Origin: Microbacterium esteraromaticum
GTDB lineage: Bacteria; Actinomycetota; Actinomycetes; Actinomycetales; Microbacteriaceae
Direction of reading: 5' to 3'
NCBI RefSeq assembly: GCF_028747645.1
Contig: NZ_CP118100.1
Location: forward strand, 1,178,001-1,242,000
DNA: 64,000 nt
Part shown: piece after piece, positions 24,901-33,351 of the stretch
Layout: each line of letters starts with the position of its first letter
How positions within the stretch are numbered: the stretch's first letter is position 1
The notes under the pieces: generated by a model
What the model saw: only the letters and a program-made list of their open reading frames with translations
Databases searched by the model: none
What the model was told of the DNA's origin: nothing
Position numbers and translations under genes: made by a program

Positions 24901-25598
24901 TGGTGCGGTCCCTCGGCGAGCTGGCCGATGCGGGCCTGATCGACCCGGGCTGGGCGCGCGCGCTCGCGCCGGCGCAACCCCTGCTGAACGCACTCGGCGA
25001 GCGACTGCACGCCGAGCAGGCCGCGGGGATCGGACACCTGCCCGCCGACGAGCACGTCCTGCGCGCGTTCCAGCGTCCGCTCGACGACGTGCGCGTGCTG
25101 ATCACCGGCCAGGACCCGTATCCGACACCGGGACACGCTATCGGGTTGTCGTTCGCCGTCGACCGCGAGGTGCGGCCGTTGCCGCGCAGTCTGGTGAACA
25201 TCTACCGCGAACGCGAGAGCGATCTGGGCATCCCTCCTGCACCCCACGGTGACCTCACCGCGTGGAGCGACCAGGGCGTGCTGCTGCTGAACCGCGTGCT
25301 CACTGTGCGGCCCGGCGCCCCCGCATCCCACCGCGGGTGGGGATGGGAGAAGGTGACCGAGCTGGCGATCCGTGCGCTCGTCGCGCGCCGTGAACCACTC
25401 GTCGCGATCCTGTGGGGAAAGGACGCCGCAGGCCTGAAACCGCTGCTCGGCGATGTTCCGACGATCGAGTCCGCGCACCCCTCACCGCTGTCGGCGCGGC
25501 GCGGGTTCTTCGGGTCGCGACCCTTCTCGCGCACCAACGCCCTGCTCGAGCAGCACGGCGCCGCCGAGATCGACTGGCGGGTGGTGGGCGAGCACTGA
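24900..25598 (+). CDS. ung: Uracil-DNA glycosylase, family 1
   Basis: A 232-residue base-excision-repair enzyme that removes uracil from DNA. The water-activating loop [11 protein letters not shown] carries Asp72. LLLNRVLTV, then ILWGKDA, and the Leu-intercalation loop [13 protein letters not shown] with the catalytic His complete the family 1 set. The ATG overlaps the SDR stop. A high-GC genome suffers much cytosine deamination, so the gene is expected. It is convergent with the peptide ABC operon, 16 bp away, and no terminator hairpin is evident there. Confidence 0.95.
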   Translation: MVRSLGELADAGLIDPGWARALAPAQPLLNALGERLHAEQAAGIGHLPADEHVLRAFQRPLDDVRVLITGQDPYPTPGHAIGLSFAVDREVRPLPRSLVNIYRERESDLGIPPAPHGDLTAWSDQGVLLLNRVLTVRPGAPASHRGWGWEKVTELAIRALVARREPLVAILWGKDAAGLKPLLGDVPTIESAHPSPLSARRGFFGSRPFSRTNALLEQHGAAEIDWRVVGEH

Positions 25599-25614
25599 GC
25601 ACGCACCGGCCGCC

Positions 25615-26403
25615 TCAGGGACGGCGGATGGACGGGATCGCAGCGAGCAATTGGCGCGTGTAGTCCTCGCGCGGATGCTGCAGCACGGCGGCGGTGGTGC
25701 CCCGCTCGACGATGCGGCCGTCCTTCATCACCGCGACGGTGTCGCTGAGGTTCTGCACGAGACCGATATCATGCGACACGACGATCAGAGTCAGTCCCTG
25801 CTCGGCGCGCAACTGCTGGAAGAGCGCCAGCACCTGGGCGCGTACGGTCACATCGAGCGCCGACATCGGCTCATCACCGACGAGGATCCGCGGCCGGTGG
25901 GCGATCGCCCTCGCGATGGCGATGCGCTGTCGCTGGCCGCCCGAGAACTCGTGCGGATGACGATCGGCCATGTCGGCGTCCAGGCCGACCTGCACGAGCA
26001 CATCGCGCACGCGCGCACGATGGTCGCCGGGGACATCGAGCGCCCACAATGGCTCCGCGATGATCTGCCCCGCGGTCATGCGCGGGTCCAGCGACGCGTA
26101 CGGGTCCTGGAACACCAGCCCGGTCTGGCGCCGCAACCAGTGCAGCGAGCGTGCGCGCGCCGTGGCATCCACATCGCGTCCGTCGACGATCACTCGACCG
26201 CCGGACGGACGGTCAAGGCCCAGCAGCAGCCGCACCAATGTCGACTTACCCGAACCCGACTCTCCGATTAGGCCGAGTGATTCGCCCTCGGCGATCTCGA
26301 GGTCGGTGGGCTCGAGCGCGGTCGACTCGCGCTGCTTCTCGAACACGTGCCGCTTCGGCACGGGGAAGCGCCTGCTCAGGCCCTCGGCGCGGATGAGCGT
26401 CAC
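25615..26403 (-). CDS. Oligopeptide/dipeptide ABC transporter ATP-binding protein (DppF-like)
   Basis: A 262-residue ATPase, last gene of the leftward operon. Walker A is GESGSGKST, the signature [16 protein letters not shown], Walker [13 protein letters not shown], and a switch His follows in [10 protein letters not shown]. It lacks the full C-terminal oligopeptide extension, as is usual for DppF-type partners. GTG 26403 overlaps the upstream stop by GTGA; a frame extending to 26427 is longer but overlaps more. It energises the permease pair together with the preceding ATPase. Confidence 0.92.
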   Translation of the reverse strand: MTLIRAEGLSRRFPVPKRHVFEKQRESTALEPTDLEIAEGESLGLIGESGSGKSTLVRLLLGLDRPSGGRVIVDGRDVDATARARSLHWLRRQTGLVFQDPYASLDPRMTAGQIIAEPLWALDVPGDHRARVRDVLVQVGLDADMADRHPHEFSGGQRQRIAIARAIAHRPRILVGDEPMSALDVTVRAQVLALFQQLRAEQGLTLIVVSHDIGLVQNLSDTVAVMKDGRIVERGTTAAVLQHPREDYTRQLLAAIPSIRRP

Positions 26404-27191
26404 GATGCGTCTCCCTCGGGACGCCACAGGGTGGCGGTGGCATCGCGCAGCAACGCTTGGGTGACCGGTGCCTGCGGTGCTGACAGCAGAGTGCCGATCG
26501 GTGCGGACTCGATAACCGTGCCCGCATCGAGAACGACGCCATGCGTGGCCACCTGCGAGAGGACGGCAAGGTCGTGGGTGATGAAGACCAGCGACATGCC
26601 CTCTTCCGCGACCAGCGAGAGCAGCAGCCGAAGGATCTCGGCCTGGATCGTGACATCCAGAGCGGTGGTCGGTTCATCGGCGATGAGCAGACGTGGCCGG
26701 CAGGCCAGCGCCATGGCGATCGCGACGCGCTGGCGCTGGCCACCCGACAGTTGGTGCGGGTAGCGGTCGACGACGGTCTCGGGGTCGGGAAGGTGCACGC
26801 GGGCGGCCTCGGCTACCGCCCGCTCGCGCGCTTGCCTCCGCGGCACGCGTTCGTGGATGCGGATGGCCTCAGCGATCTGACGGCCGACGGTGCGGATCGG
26901 ATTGAGCGCGGTGCGCGGTTCCTGAAAGACCATCCCGATCTCGTCGCCGCGCAGCTCAGCCAGTTCGCGATCGCGCATGCCCAGCAACTCGATGCCGTTC
27001 CAGCGGACGCTGCCGCGCGCGACCGCGCCCTCCGGCAGCAACCCGAGCACAGCGAGCGCCGTCACCGACTTGCCGGAACCGGACTCGCCGATCAGGCCAA
27101 GACGCTGACCGTCGCTCACCTCGAAAGAGACACCGTCGAGCACGCGTCGCCCGCCGATCTCGACGACCAGGTCCTCCACCTGCAGACTCAT
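26400..27191 (-). CDS. Oligopeptide/dipeptide ABC transporter ATP-binding protein (DppD-like)
   Basis: A 263-residue ATPase. Walker A is GESGSGKSV, the Q-loop is [13 protein letters not shown], the signature [17 protein letters not shown], and Walker [14 protein letters not shown] long frame continues upstream of the ATG at 27191 but that part lies within the permease gene and is a shadow. ATGA overlap with the permease shows translational coupling. It pairs with the DppF-like ATPase. Substrate class (peptide, nickel or glutathione) cannot be told from the ATPase. Confidence 0.92.
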   Translation of the reverse strand: MSLQVEDLVVEIGGRRVLDGVSFEVSDGQRLGLIGESGSGKSVTALAVLGLLPEGAVARGSVRWNGIELLGMRDRELAELRGDEIGMVFQEPRTALNPIRTVGRQIAEAIRIHERVPRRQARERAVAEAARVHLPDPETVVDRYPHQLSGGQRQRVAIAMALACRPRLLIADEPTTALDVTIQAEILRLLLSLVAEEGMSLVFITHDLAVLSQVATHGVVLDAGTVIESAPIGTLLSAPQAPVTQALLRDATATLWRPEGDAS

Positions 27192-28057
27192 GCCACCACC
27201 TCCGGCACGTGAACCTGCGCCGCGCGGCGTGACAGCGTCGGATCGGTGGCCTCGCGCAGCGCGTCGCCGAGCAGGTTCAGGCCGAGAACGGTGATCGTGA
27301 TCGCCAGGCCCGGCCACACCACCGAAAGCGGATGCACGCCGATGTAGCGCTGCAGCTCGGCCAGCAGCGTGCCCCACGACGCATCGGCCAGTGAGGCGCC
27401 GAAGCCGAGGTACGACAGACCGGCCTCGGCGAGAACGGCCACCGCCATCGACCACGACAGCTGCACGATGAACACGGGGGCCACGTTCGGCAGCAGGTGA
27501 CGCGCGAGGTTCTGCCCGGCCGTCAATCCGCTGGCGCGTCCGGCGAGCACGAAGTCGCTCTTCTGCACACGGCGCAGCTCGGGGCGGGTGACGCGCGCGA
27601 TGCTCACACCGAACCCGATGCCGACCGAGATCACGACCACCCACAGTGAACCGCCCCAGACCGCCGAGATCATCATCGCGATCATCAGCACCGGGAAGGC
27701 GATCAGGATATCGACCAGTACCGCGACGGTCTCGCGCATCCAGCGTGCCGTGAGTGCGCCCAGGGCTGCCAGCAGCATGCCGACCACGGTGGCCACGATG
27801 CCGGCGCCCACGGCGACGAACACAGTGGTGCGTGCTCCGGCCATCAGCAGACTGAGGATGTCGCGGCCCGTCGCATCGGTGCCGAGCAGATGGGGCCACC
27901 CCGGGGGTGCCCATCGCCCCTTGACATCCGTGAGCATCGGATCGAAGGGCGTCCACACCAGCGACACCAGGGCAGTCAGCGCGACGGTCAGCACCACGAC
28001 CACGCCGAACCAGCCGGTCGCCGACGACAGTAGCACGCGCATCCAGCGGGGCATCAT
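27188..28057 (-). CDS. Peptide ABC transporter permease (DppC-like)
   Basis: A 289-residue permease with about six helices and the typical N-terminal loop before helix 2 (HLLGTDATGRDILSLLMAGARTT). The EAA-type cytoplasmic loop is GLTAGQNLARHLLPNVAPVFI. AEAGLSYLGFGASLADASWGTLL is a hallmark of DppC/OppC. It overlaps both neighbours by ATGA, consistent with one operon. Confidence 0.92.
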   Translation of the reverse strand: MMPRWMRVLLSSATGWFGVVVVLTVALTALVSLVWTPFDPMLTDVKGRWAPPGWPHLLGTDATGRDILSLLMAGARTTVFVAVGAGIVATVVGMLLAALGALTARWMRETVAVLVDILIAFPVLMIAMMISAVWGGSLWVVVISVGIGFGVSIARVTRPELRRVQKSDFVLAGRASGLTAGQNLARHLLPNVAPVFIVQLSWSMAVAVLAEAGLSYLGFGASLADASWGTLLAELQRYIGVHPLSVVWPGLAITITVLGLNLLGDALREATDPTLSRRAAQVHVPEVVA

Positions 28058-29004
28058 GCGGCCTCTCTCTGTCGCGGGTCGATGGCGTGATGCACCAGGT
28101 CGACGATGAACCCGATGATCAGCACGAACCCGGTGAGTACCAGCAACTCGCTCTGCACCTTGACGAGATCACGGGTGCCGACGTCGGCCACCAGCATCCG
28201 ACCGATGCCCGGCAGGGTGAACAGTTGCTCGATCACGACCGAGCCGACGATGATCCCCGCGATCTGCAGGCCGAGCACCGTCACGATCGACAGGCCGACA
28301 GCGGGGATGCCGTGCAGCACCAGGGCGCGGCGGCGGGTGAGTCCCTTGGCTGCTGCGGTGCGCACGAAGTCCTGGCCCGCCGCCTGCAGGGTGGCGCTGC
28401 GCACGAAGCGCATCAGCATGGCGCCCTCGACGAGGCCGATCGTCAACGCCGGCAACAGCAGCGCCTCGAGGGCCTTGCCGGGCGTCGCCCAGCCGGTGCG
28501 GGGAAAGCCCTGCGCGGGCAGCCACCCGAGCCAGTGGGCGAAGACGACGACGAGCATCATGCCGGCCCAGATCACCGGGACGGCCGCGACGGCCTGCGCG
28601 CTGACGCTCATCGCCGTGCCACCGGCGTGGCCGCGCAGCATGGCCGAGACGATGCCGAACGGTACAGCGATGAGCAGGGCGATCGTCAGCGCCATCAGCC
28701 CGAGCGGCGCCGTGACCTGTGCCTTCTCGAGCAGTTCCGCTGAGACCGAGGCGCCGCTGAGCTGCGAGGTGCCGAGGTCGCCGCGCAGAACGCCGCCGAT
28801 CCATTCCAGGTATTGCACGATGAGTGGCCGGTCCAGGCCGAGCGACTGCCGCAACGCCTCGACCGTCTCTGCGGATGCCTGTGTGCCGGCGATGAGCTGG
28901 GCGACGTCGCCGGGGAGGACACGCAGCGTCAGGAAGATGATCACGCTCGACACGAGGAGCCCTGCGACAAGCAGGGCTCCTCGTGTGAGCGTGTAACGGA
29001 GCAC
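28054..29004 (-). CDS. Peptide ABC transporter permease (DppB-like)
   Basis: A 316-residue permease with a short N-terminal helix, a periplasmic loop and then five helices. LRQSLGLDRPLIVQYLEWIGGVLRGDLG and the EAA loop VRTAAAKGLTRRRALVLHGIP are DppB marks, as is the end FTLPGIGRMLVADV. It starts with GTG, 3 bp after the binding-protein gene. It should form the channel with DppC. Confidence 0.92.
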   Translation of the reverse strand: MLRYTLTRGALLVAGLLVSSVIIFLTLRVLPGDVAQLIAGTQASAETVEALRQSLGLDRPLIVQYLEWIGGVLRGDLGTSQLSGASVSAELLEKAQVTAPLGLMALTIALLIAVPFGIVSAMLRGHAGGTAMSVSAQAVAAVPVIWAGMMLVVVFAHWLGWLPAQGFPRTGWATPGKALEALLLPALTIGLVEGAMLMRFVRSATLQAAGQDFVRTAAAKGLTRRRALVLHGIPAVGLSIVTVLGLQIAGIIVGSVVIEQLFTLPGIGRMLVADVGTRDLVKVQSELLVLTGFVLIIGFIVDLVHHAIDPRQREAA

Positions 29005-29007
29005 AGG

Positions 29008-30540
29008 TCAGTCTGCGGTCTTCGTGACGCCGGCGAGGTCGATACGCGAGTTGATCGAGTCCTCGGGGAAGCCCGAGACGCCGGGCAGCAGCGCCGTCAG
29101 GGTGGCGCCGTTGTACAGCCAGTCGGCGGCGTGATCTTCGGAGACGAGTCGCGCGGCCTCGGCCAGGAGCTCGGCGGAACGCTCGGCGTCGGTCTCGGTC
29201 AGTGCCTGCGTGTACAGGTCCTGCACCTCGGCGTTGTCGTAGCCGAAGTAGTAGTCAGGGTTCGCCCAGTTGCCGAAGTCGCGGGGTTCGACGTGCAGCA
29301 CGAAGCTCAGCTCGTAGTCGTGGTTGGTGTAGACGTCCTCGAGCCAGGTGGCGAACTCGACGCGCTTGACCTCGAGCGACACACCGACCTTCGCGAAGTC
29401 CGAGATCAGCACCTGAGCGGCGGTCGTGCCGTAGAACGACGGGATCGTCAGGGTGAGGTCGAGCTCTTCGTGTCCGGCCTCAGCCAGCAGCTCGCGCGCA
29501 CGCGACGGGTTGTAGGTAGCGACGTCGGACAGGTCCTCGTAGCCGGGATCGAGTTCGGGGATCGGCCCGAACAGCGTCTGCCCTGCCCCGACGGCGTCGA
29601 TGAGCGCGTCGTGGTCGATCGCCAGGCGGAGCGCTTCGCGCACCTTCACATCGTCCAGTGGCGCCTGGGCGTTGTTGAAGGCGAGAGTGGCCTTGTCGGT
29701 GGTGCGTCCGGTGGTGATGACGAACTCACCGGTCTCTTCGAGCTGCGGTGCCAGGTTCGGGTCGACTGCCGTGAGCACGTCGAGCGTGCCGTCCAGCGCC
29801 GCGTTCACGCCGGCGGTGAAGTCGGGGATGTAGTGGAAGACCACCTCAGCGACGGTGGCCTGCTCTCCCCAGTACTCGTCGAAGCGGTCGAAGCTGATTG
29901 AGCTGCCCTTGGTCCAGCGGTCGAGCACGAAGGGGCCCGTGCCGTTCTCAGCGGTCTTCAGGTCAGTCTTGTCGCCCTTCGCGAACACCAGGCCTGCGGG
30001 GCCGGTGAGAGTGAACAGGAAGTTCTGGTCGGGCTCGGTGAGAGTGATGACCACCGTCGTCGCGTCCGGGGCATCGATCGAGTCGACACCGGCGAACTGC
30101 GCATTGCCCTGCACTGCCGCGTCGGACTGGACGGCCTTGTACGAGGCGACCACGTCGGCTGAGGTGAGCTCGCTGCCGTCGTGGAACGTGATGTCGTCGT
30201 TCAGCGTGAAGGTGTAGGTGAGGCCATCGGGCGAGATCTCGTATGCGCTGGCAAGGCGCTCGACGATCTCGTTGTCCTGAGTGCGGGTCACGAGGCCCTC
30301 GTAGATGTTGTCGACCAGGATCTGCTCGAGGGCGGCGCCGCTGGTGTGCCGGATGTCGAGGTTGGTGGGTTCGAGCACGAGGCCGACGCTGAGGGTCGCA
30401 TCCGGGTCGGGCGCGCCGGTGGCCGTCGGCGTCGCTTCGGGGGCGTTGCTGCTGCAGGCGCTGAGCACGAGCGCGCCGGTGGCGATCAGGGCGATCGCGG
30501 CGACGCGTCCGGATTGACGTGCGCGGGTGAAGGAAAACAA
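29008..30540 (-). CDS. Peptide ABC transporter substrate-binding lipoprotein (SBP family 5)
   Basis: A 510-residue extracellular binding protein. The signal peptide ends in a lipobox (LVLSAC, Cys29). SBP_bac_5 features follow: GLVTRTQDNEIVERLASAYEISPDGLTYTF, and NNAQAPLDDVKVREALRLAIDHDALI. I place the start at a TTG at 30540, since it begins the only plausible signal peptide and has AGAGGACC upstream. Fold family 5 covers peptides, nickel, opines and glutathione, so the ligand is uncertain. The upstream hydrolase gene is 42 bp away and probably co-transcribed. Confidence 0.88.
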   Translation of the reverse strand: MFSFTRARQSGRVAAIALIATGALVLSACSSNAPEATPTATGAPDPDATLSVGLVLEPTNLDIRHTSGAALEQILVDNIYEGLVTRTQDNEIVERLASAYEISPDGLTYTFTLNDDITFHDGSELTSADVVASYKAVQSDAAVQGNAQFAGVDSIDAPDATTVVITLTEPDQNFLFTLTGPAGLVFAKGDKTDLKTAENGTGPFVLDRWTKGSSISFDRFDEYWGEQATVAEVVFHYIPDFTAGVNAALDGTLDVLTAVDPNLAPQLEETGEFVITTGRTTDKATLAFNNAQAPLDDVKVREALRLAIDHDALIDAVGAGQTLFGPIPELDPGYEDLSDVATYNPSRARELLAEAGHEELDLTLTIPSFYGTTAAQVLISDFAKVGVSLEVKRVEFATWLEDVYTNHDYELSFVLHVEPRDFGNWANPDYYFGYDNAEVQDLYTQALTETDAERSAELLAEAARLVSEDHAADWLYNGATLTALLPGVSGFPEDSINSRIDLAGVTKTAD

Positions 30541-30582
30541 GGGTAGGTCCTCTCGGAGGGGTGCTGTGTCGCGTCGCTCGGG

Positions 30583-31485
30583 TCAGCGGTGCGTTCGGGT
30601 GAGGGCGGCGGAGGCGAGATCGGCGAGGGATGCCGGTGACGTCTCCTGAACGTTGTGGCCGGCGTCGACGGTGACGACGGTTGCCGCAGGGAGTCTGCGG
30701 GAGAACTCGGTGACGTCGGCGTCGCGCAGGAATCCCCGGGTACCGCGAACGAGCGACACCGGTGCCGGGACGGCGACGAGATCTTGCCAGGGATCGTCGG
30801 ATGCCCGTCGCTCGGCGTTGAGTGCGTCGAAGGCGTGGCCGATGATCTGGGCGAAGTGGTGCTTCCACTCGACGCGGCCATCGGCGCGCACGCGGGTGTT
30901 GAAGAAGACGCCGCGCTCGGTGTCCTGGATCGTTCCGCCGAAACCGAACGACCGGGCCCGGGCGACCGCGTCGTCGCGGGAATCGAACTCGGTCACGGTG
31001 TAGAAGTCGCGCAGCACAGCGGGAGCGGCATCGGTGTCGAGGCCGGGAACCACGTCGACGAGAATGAGTTCACGGACCAACTCGGGGTGCCGGGCGGCGA
31101 CCACCGCGGCCGCGAGTCCGCCGAGCGAGTGCCCGATGAGCACCTGGGGGACGGTGGCGCGGGCGCGCAAGGCATGTGCGACGTCGTCGGCGAGCAAGCC
31201 GGGGGAGTAATCCAGATCCTCGCGCCACGAGGAGTCGCCGTGTCCGGCGAGGTCGATCGCCAGGGCGGGGCGCCCGAGCAGCAGGTTGACGGTGTCCCAC
31301 GTGTGGGCGTTCAGGCCGGCGCCGTGCAACAGGGTTACGTCGGCGGGGCCGTCGCCGTAGGCGAGCGCGCTCAGGGTGCGTCCGTCCGGTAGCGTGTGCG
31401 CGATGCGTTGGGCTGCGGGCACGGCGACGCCGAGCATCTCGGCCTGGCCGGGCAGGTAGCGGAACTCGTCGGCGTGTGTTGTCAC
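30583..31485 (-). CDS. Alpha/beta-hydrolase, first gene of the peptide transporter operon
   Basis: A 300-residue hydrolase. The oxyanion region is LLHGAGLNAHTWD, the nucleophile elbow GHSLGGLAAAVV and the late His is in VDAGHNVQETSP. The cap-domain region (about 165-225) is rich in charged residues. No signal peptide is seen, so it acts inside the cell. Its position ahead of the SBP-5 transporter suggests that it hydrolyses an imported ester, amide or peptide-like compound; this is inference. It starts with GTG 31485. A proline iminopeptidase role is possible but not shown. Confidence 0.82.
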   Translation of the reverse strand: MTTHADEFRYLPGQAEMLGVAVPAAQRIAHTLPDGRTLSALAYGDGPADVTLLHGAGLNAHTWDTVNLLLGRPALAIDLAGHGDSSWREDLDYSPGLLADDVAHALRARATVPQVLIGHSLGGLAAAVVAARHPELVRELILVDVVPGLDTDAAPAVLRDFYTVTEFDSRDDAVARARSFGFGGTIQDTERGVFFNTRVRADGRVEWKHHFAQIIGHAFDALNAERRASDDPWQDLVAVPAPVSLVRGTRGFLRDADVTEFSRRLPAATVVTVDAGHNVQETSPASLADLASAALTRTHR

Positions 31486-31638
31486 GACGATATTGTCCTA
31501 TCCGTCGGGGGTCAGCAGGAAATGCGGGATCAATTCGTAACGTCACATCGCGAAACAACTATCGTAATGCTAATAATTGACTCTGCCTGCTTGGCTATCT
31601 GCATTTCCGCCGTGGGGAACTGCTCGGATCTGCTGGCC

Positions 31639-31644
31639 TAGGCT
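31639..31644 (+). promoter_or_regulatory. -10 hexamer TAGGCT before a mini-ORF
   Basis: TAGGCT ends exactly 6 nt before the ATG at 31651, the same spacing as at the leaderless genes of this window. It is 38 nt from the phosphatase ATG. Confidence 0.5.
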
Positions 31645-31650
31645 GGGGCC

Positions 31651-31686
31651 ATGAGTCAGTCGCGACGCCCCGGAACGTGCCGATGA
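31651..31686 (+). CDS. Putative 11-codon leaderless leader ORF coupled to the phosphatase gene
   Basis: ATG 31651 opens a frame of 11 codons (MSQSRRPGTCR) whose TGA overlaps the phosphatase ATG at 31683 by ATGA. It would be read from a leaderless transcript made at the TAGGCT promoter, and ribosomes ending here could restart on the phosphatase gene. The peptide has one Cys and three Arg and no obvious run of a regulatory amino acid. A GTG at 31677 in the phosphatase frame is an alternative start. Expression is inferred only from spacing. Confidence 0.4.
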   Translation: MSQSRRPGTCR

Positions 31687-32387
31687 CGATCATCCGGGTT
31701 CCCGGGGTCAGCAACCTCCGCGACGTCGGCGGTATTCCCGTCGGTGCCGGTCGGGTGCGCGCCGGCCGCCTATTGCGCTCGGGGCAGTTGGCCGGCCTCA
31801 CCCCAGCGGGCAGCGCCTTGCTTGCCGGGCGCGTGCAGCGCGTCGTCGATCTGCGTGCGGATGACGAGGTCCGGGCCGAACCCTCGGCGCTGGCGTCGGT
31901 GCCGACGACCAGGATTCCGCTCTTTCTGGGATCGACCGCTTCCTTCTTCACCGAGGACATCGACTTGTCCGGCATGTACCGCCACCTGGTCGATGAGTCT
32001 GCTGATCGGCTCGCGCAAGCGGTGCGTCTGATCGCGCAGGGTCTGCCGACGCTGGTGCACTGCACGGTGGGCAAAGACCGCACCGGTGTGACCGTGGCAC
32101 TGGCCTTGAGCGCCGTGGGAGCGGATCGGGCTGCCGTCGTCGCCGACTATGCGCTCACTGCCTCGCAACTGCCCGAGGCGCGCACACGTGCGGTGGTGGA
32201 GTACTTTCGCACGCACCTGCCCGATTCGCGGAATGCGATCCAACTCGCCACCGAGTCTCCGGCGCCGGTGATGGCGGCGCTGCTTGCCGATATCGATGAG
32301 CGCTACGGATCAGCGGCGGAGTACCTGCGCGCGGTGGGGATGTCGGGCGCCGAGCTCGACGCGCTGCGGGCCTTCCTCGTCGAGTGA
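31683..32387 (+). CDS. Protein tyrosine/serine phosphatase, PtpB/IphP-like
   Basis: A 234-residue phosphatase. The P-loop HCTVGKDRTGVTVAL holds the catalytic Cys127 and Arg. GVSNLRDVGG near the start and RLLRSGQLAGLTPAGSALL are typical of the Y_phosphatase3 group, which includes M. tuberculosis PtpB and fungal-type Siw14 enzymes. Substrates can be phosphotyrosine, phosphoserine or phosphoinositides. There is no signal peptide. Translation may be coupled to the 11-codon ORF just upstream. Confidence 0.88.
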   Translation: MTIIRVPGVSNLRDVGGIPVGAGRVRAGRLLRSGQLAGLTPAGSALLAGRVQRVVDLRADDEVRAEPSALASVPTTRIPLFLGSTASFFTEDIDLSGMYRHLVDESADRLAQAVRLIAQGLPTLVHCTVGKDRTGVTVALALSAVGADRAAVVADYALTASQLPEARTRAVVEYFRTHLPDSRNAIQLATESPAPVMAALLADIDERYGSAAEYLRAVGMSGAELDALRAFLVE

Positions 32388-32395
32388 CGCGCTAT

Positions 32396-32414
32396 GTAGG
32401 TAAGGCATGCCTAC
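32396..32414. promoter_or_regulatory. DtxR/IdeR-type iron box
   Basis: The 19-bp segment GTAGGTAAGGCATGCCTAC matches the DtxR consensus at 13 of 19 positions by eye and keeps the GTAGG/CCTAC arms. It lies just upstream of a -10 hexamer at 32423, in the -35 region, so iron-loaded regulator would block transcription. Confidence 0.65.
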
Positions 32415-32422
32415 ATCGGGTG

Positions 32423-32428
32423 TAGACT
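32423..32428 (+). promoter_or_regulatory. -10 hexamer TAGACT of the SIP-like gene
   Basis: TAGACT ends 9 nt before ATG 32438, so the leader would be only a few nucleotides. The iron box directly precedes it. Confidence 0.5.
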
Positions 32429-32437
32429 GAGTGCATC

Positions 32438-32914
32438 ATGAGCACTGTCGAGACCGCCGCCGGCACCCGCGCTGCGCGCCGGGCGTCCCGTCGCCCGCAG
32501 GTGCAGCACCTCATCACGGCCGACGAGAACGCGCTCGCCGAACTCGAGGCGGTCCTGGCCACTCTTCCGCTGTGTGCGGTCGGCCGCGTGTTCATCGAGG
32601 TGCCTGAAGCGGGCGACGTCAGCATCGTCACGGCGCCGCCGCGCATGACTGTCACCTGGTTGCCGCGGGCACGCCCCGTTGGAGCGATCGGCTCCGCTCG
32701 CCGATGCGCCACCGGCGAGGCGCTCACCAGGGCAGCCATCGCGTGGGCCGATGAGATGCTCCGCGATGCCGGCCCCGAGGCGCTGCGCACCGAGGTGACC
32801 CTGCTCGGCGGGTTCTTGAGCACGGCCGACATCATCGAACACCTCACAGAGACACTCACTGTGGATGCTACGGCGATCACCGCTCCGGAGCGCTACGGCC
32901 TGAGCGTGCGCTGA
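32438..32914 (+). CDS. Stand-alone siderophore-interacting-protein C-terminal domain
   Basis: A 158-residue protein that matches the C-terminal (NAD-binding-like) half of SIP-family ferric-siderophore reductases: HLITADENALAELEAVLATLPLCAVGRVFIEVP, then VTWLPRARP. The N-terminal FAD-binding beta-barrel of a full SIP (about 280 residues in total) is missing, so this piece alone cannot bind flavin in the usual way. The iron box upstream supports a role in iron uptake. It may be a small SIP-related regulator or assembly partner. Its 3' end overlaps the convergent gene by 22 bp. Confidence 0.75.
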   Translation: MSTVETAAGTRAARRASRRPQVQHLITADENALAELEAVLATLPLCAVGRVFIEVPEAGDVSIVTAPPRMTVTWLPRARPVGAIGSARRCATGEALTRAAIAWADEMLRDAGPEALRTEVTLLGGFLSTADIIEHLTETLTVDATAITAPERYGLSVR

Positions 32915-33351
32915 TTGCGTCGGCGGCGCACATAGCCGCCGTCTTCCAGACCGGCCTCGATCTCGAAGCGGTTGCGTAGCGGATCCCTCCCGGCGAACAG
33001 GTACATCACCGGGGTGAGGAAGCCGTAGCGCAGCCACTGCTGCTTGTGAACGGCCTCGTGTCGCAACACCGCATCGGACGGCGAGGCATCGCCGGTCAGG
33101 AAGCATCCGCCGACGCAGACGCCACCGCGCATGAATGTCCACTTCGGCATCCCGCGCAACACCCAGAGGCCCTCTCGTCGCTCGACACGGCCGGTGCTCC
33201 AGAGGGTGCCCCAGGTCCAGCCGACGGCGGTGCCCCACCAATAGCCGATGCGACTGATCGGGGAACGCAAGAGGAACGAGGGGATGCGGCGATCGAGACG
33301 TCGCCCGCGCTGCAGAATGCGTTCGGCTTCTGAACGCCAGTCGTCGCTCAC
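32893..33351 (-). CDS. Small HExxH-motif protein of unknown function
   Basis: A 152-residue basic protein. RHEAVHKQQW (residues about 110-119) carries a HExxH-type motif, as in zinc peptidases, in a context resembling DUF4157-like sequences where such a motif helps anchor to zinc. A hydrophobic and aromatic stretch (ISRIGYWWGTAVGWTWGTLW) lies near residue 35 and CVGGCFLTG near 85. Start GTG 33351 overlaps the arginase-family stop by GTGA. Whether it is a peptidase is not known. Confidence 0.65.
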   Translation of the reverse strand: MSDDWRSEAERILQRGRRLDRRIPSFLLRSPISRIGYWWGTAVGWTWGTLWSTGRVERREGLWVLRGMPKWTFMRGGVCVGGCFLTGDASPSDAVLRHEAVHKQQWLRYGFLTPVMYLFAGRDPLRNRFEIEAGLEDGGYVRRRRNQRTLRP

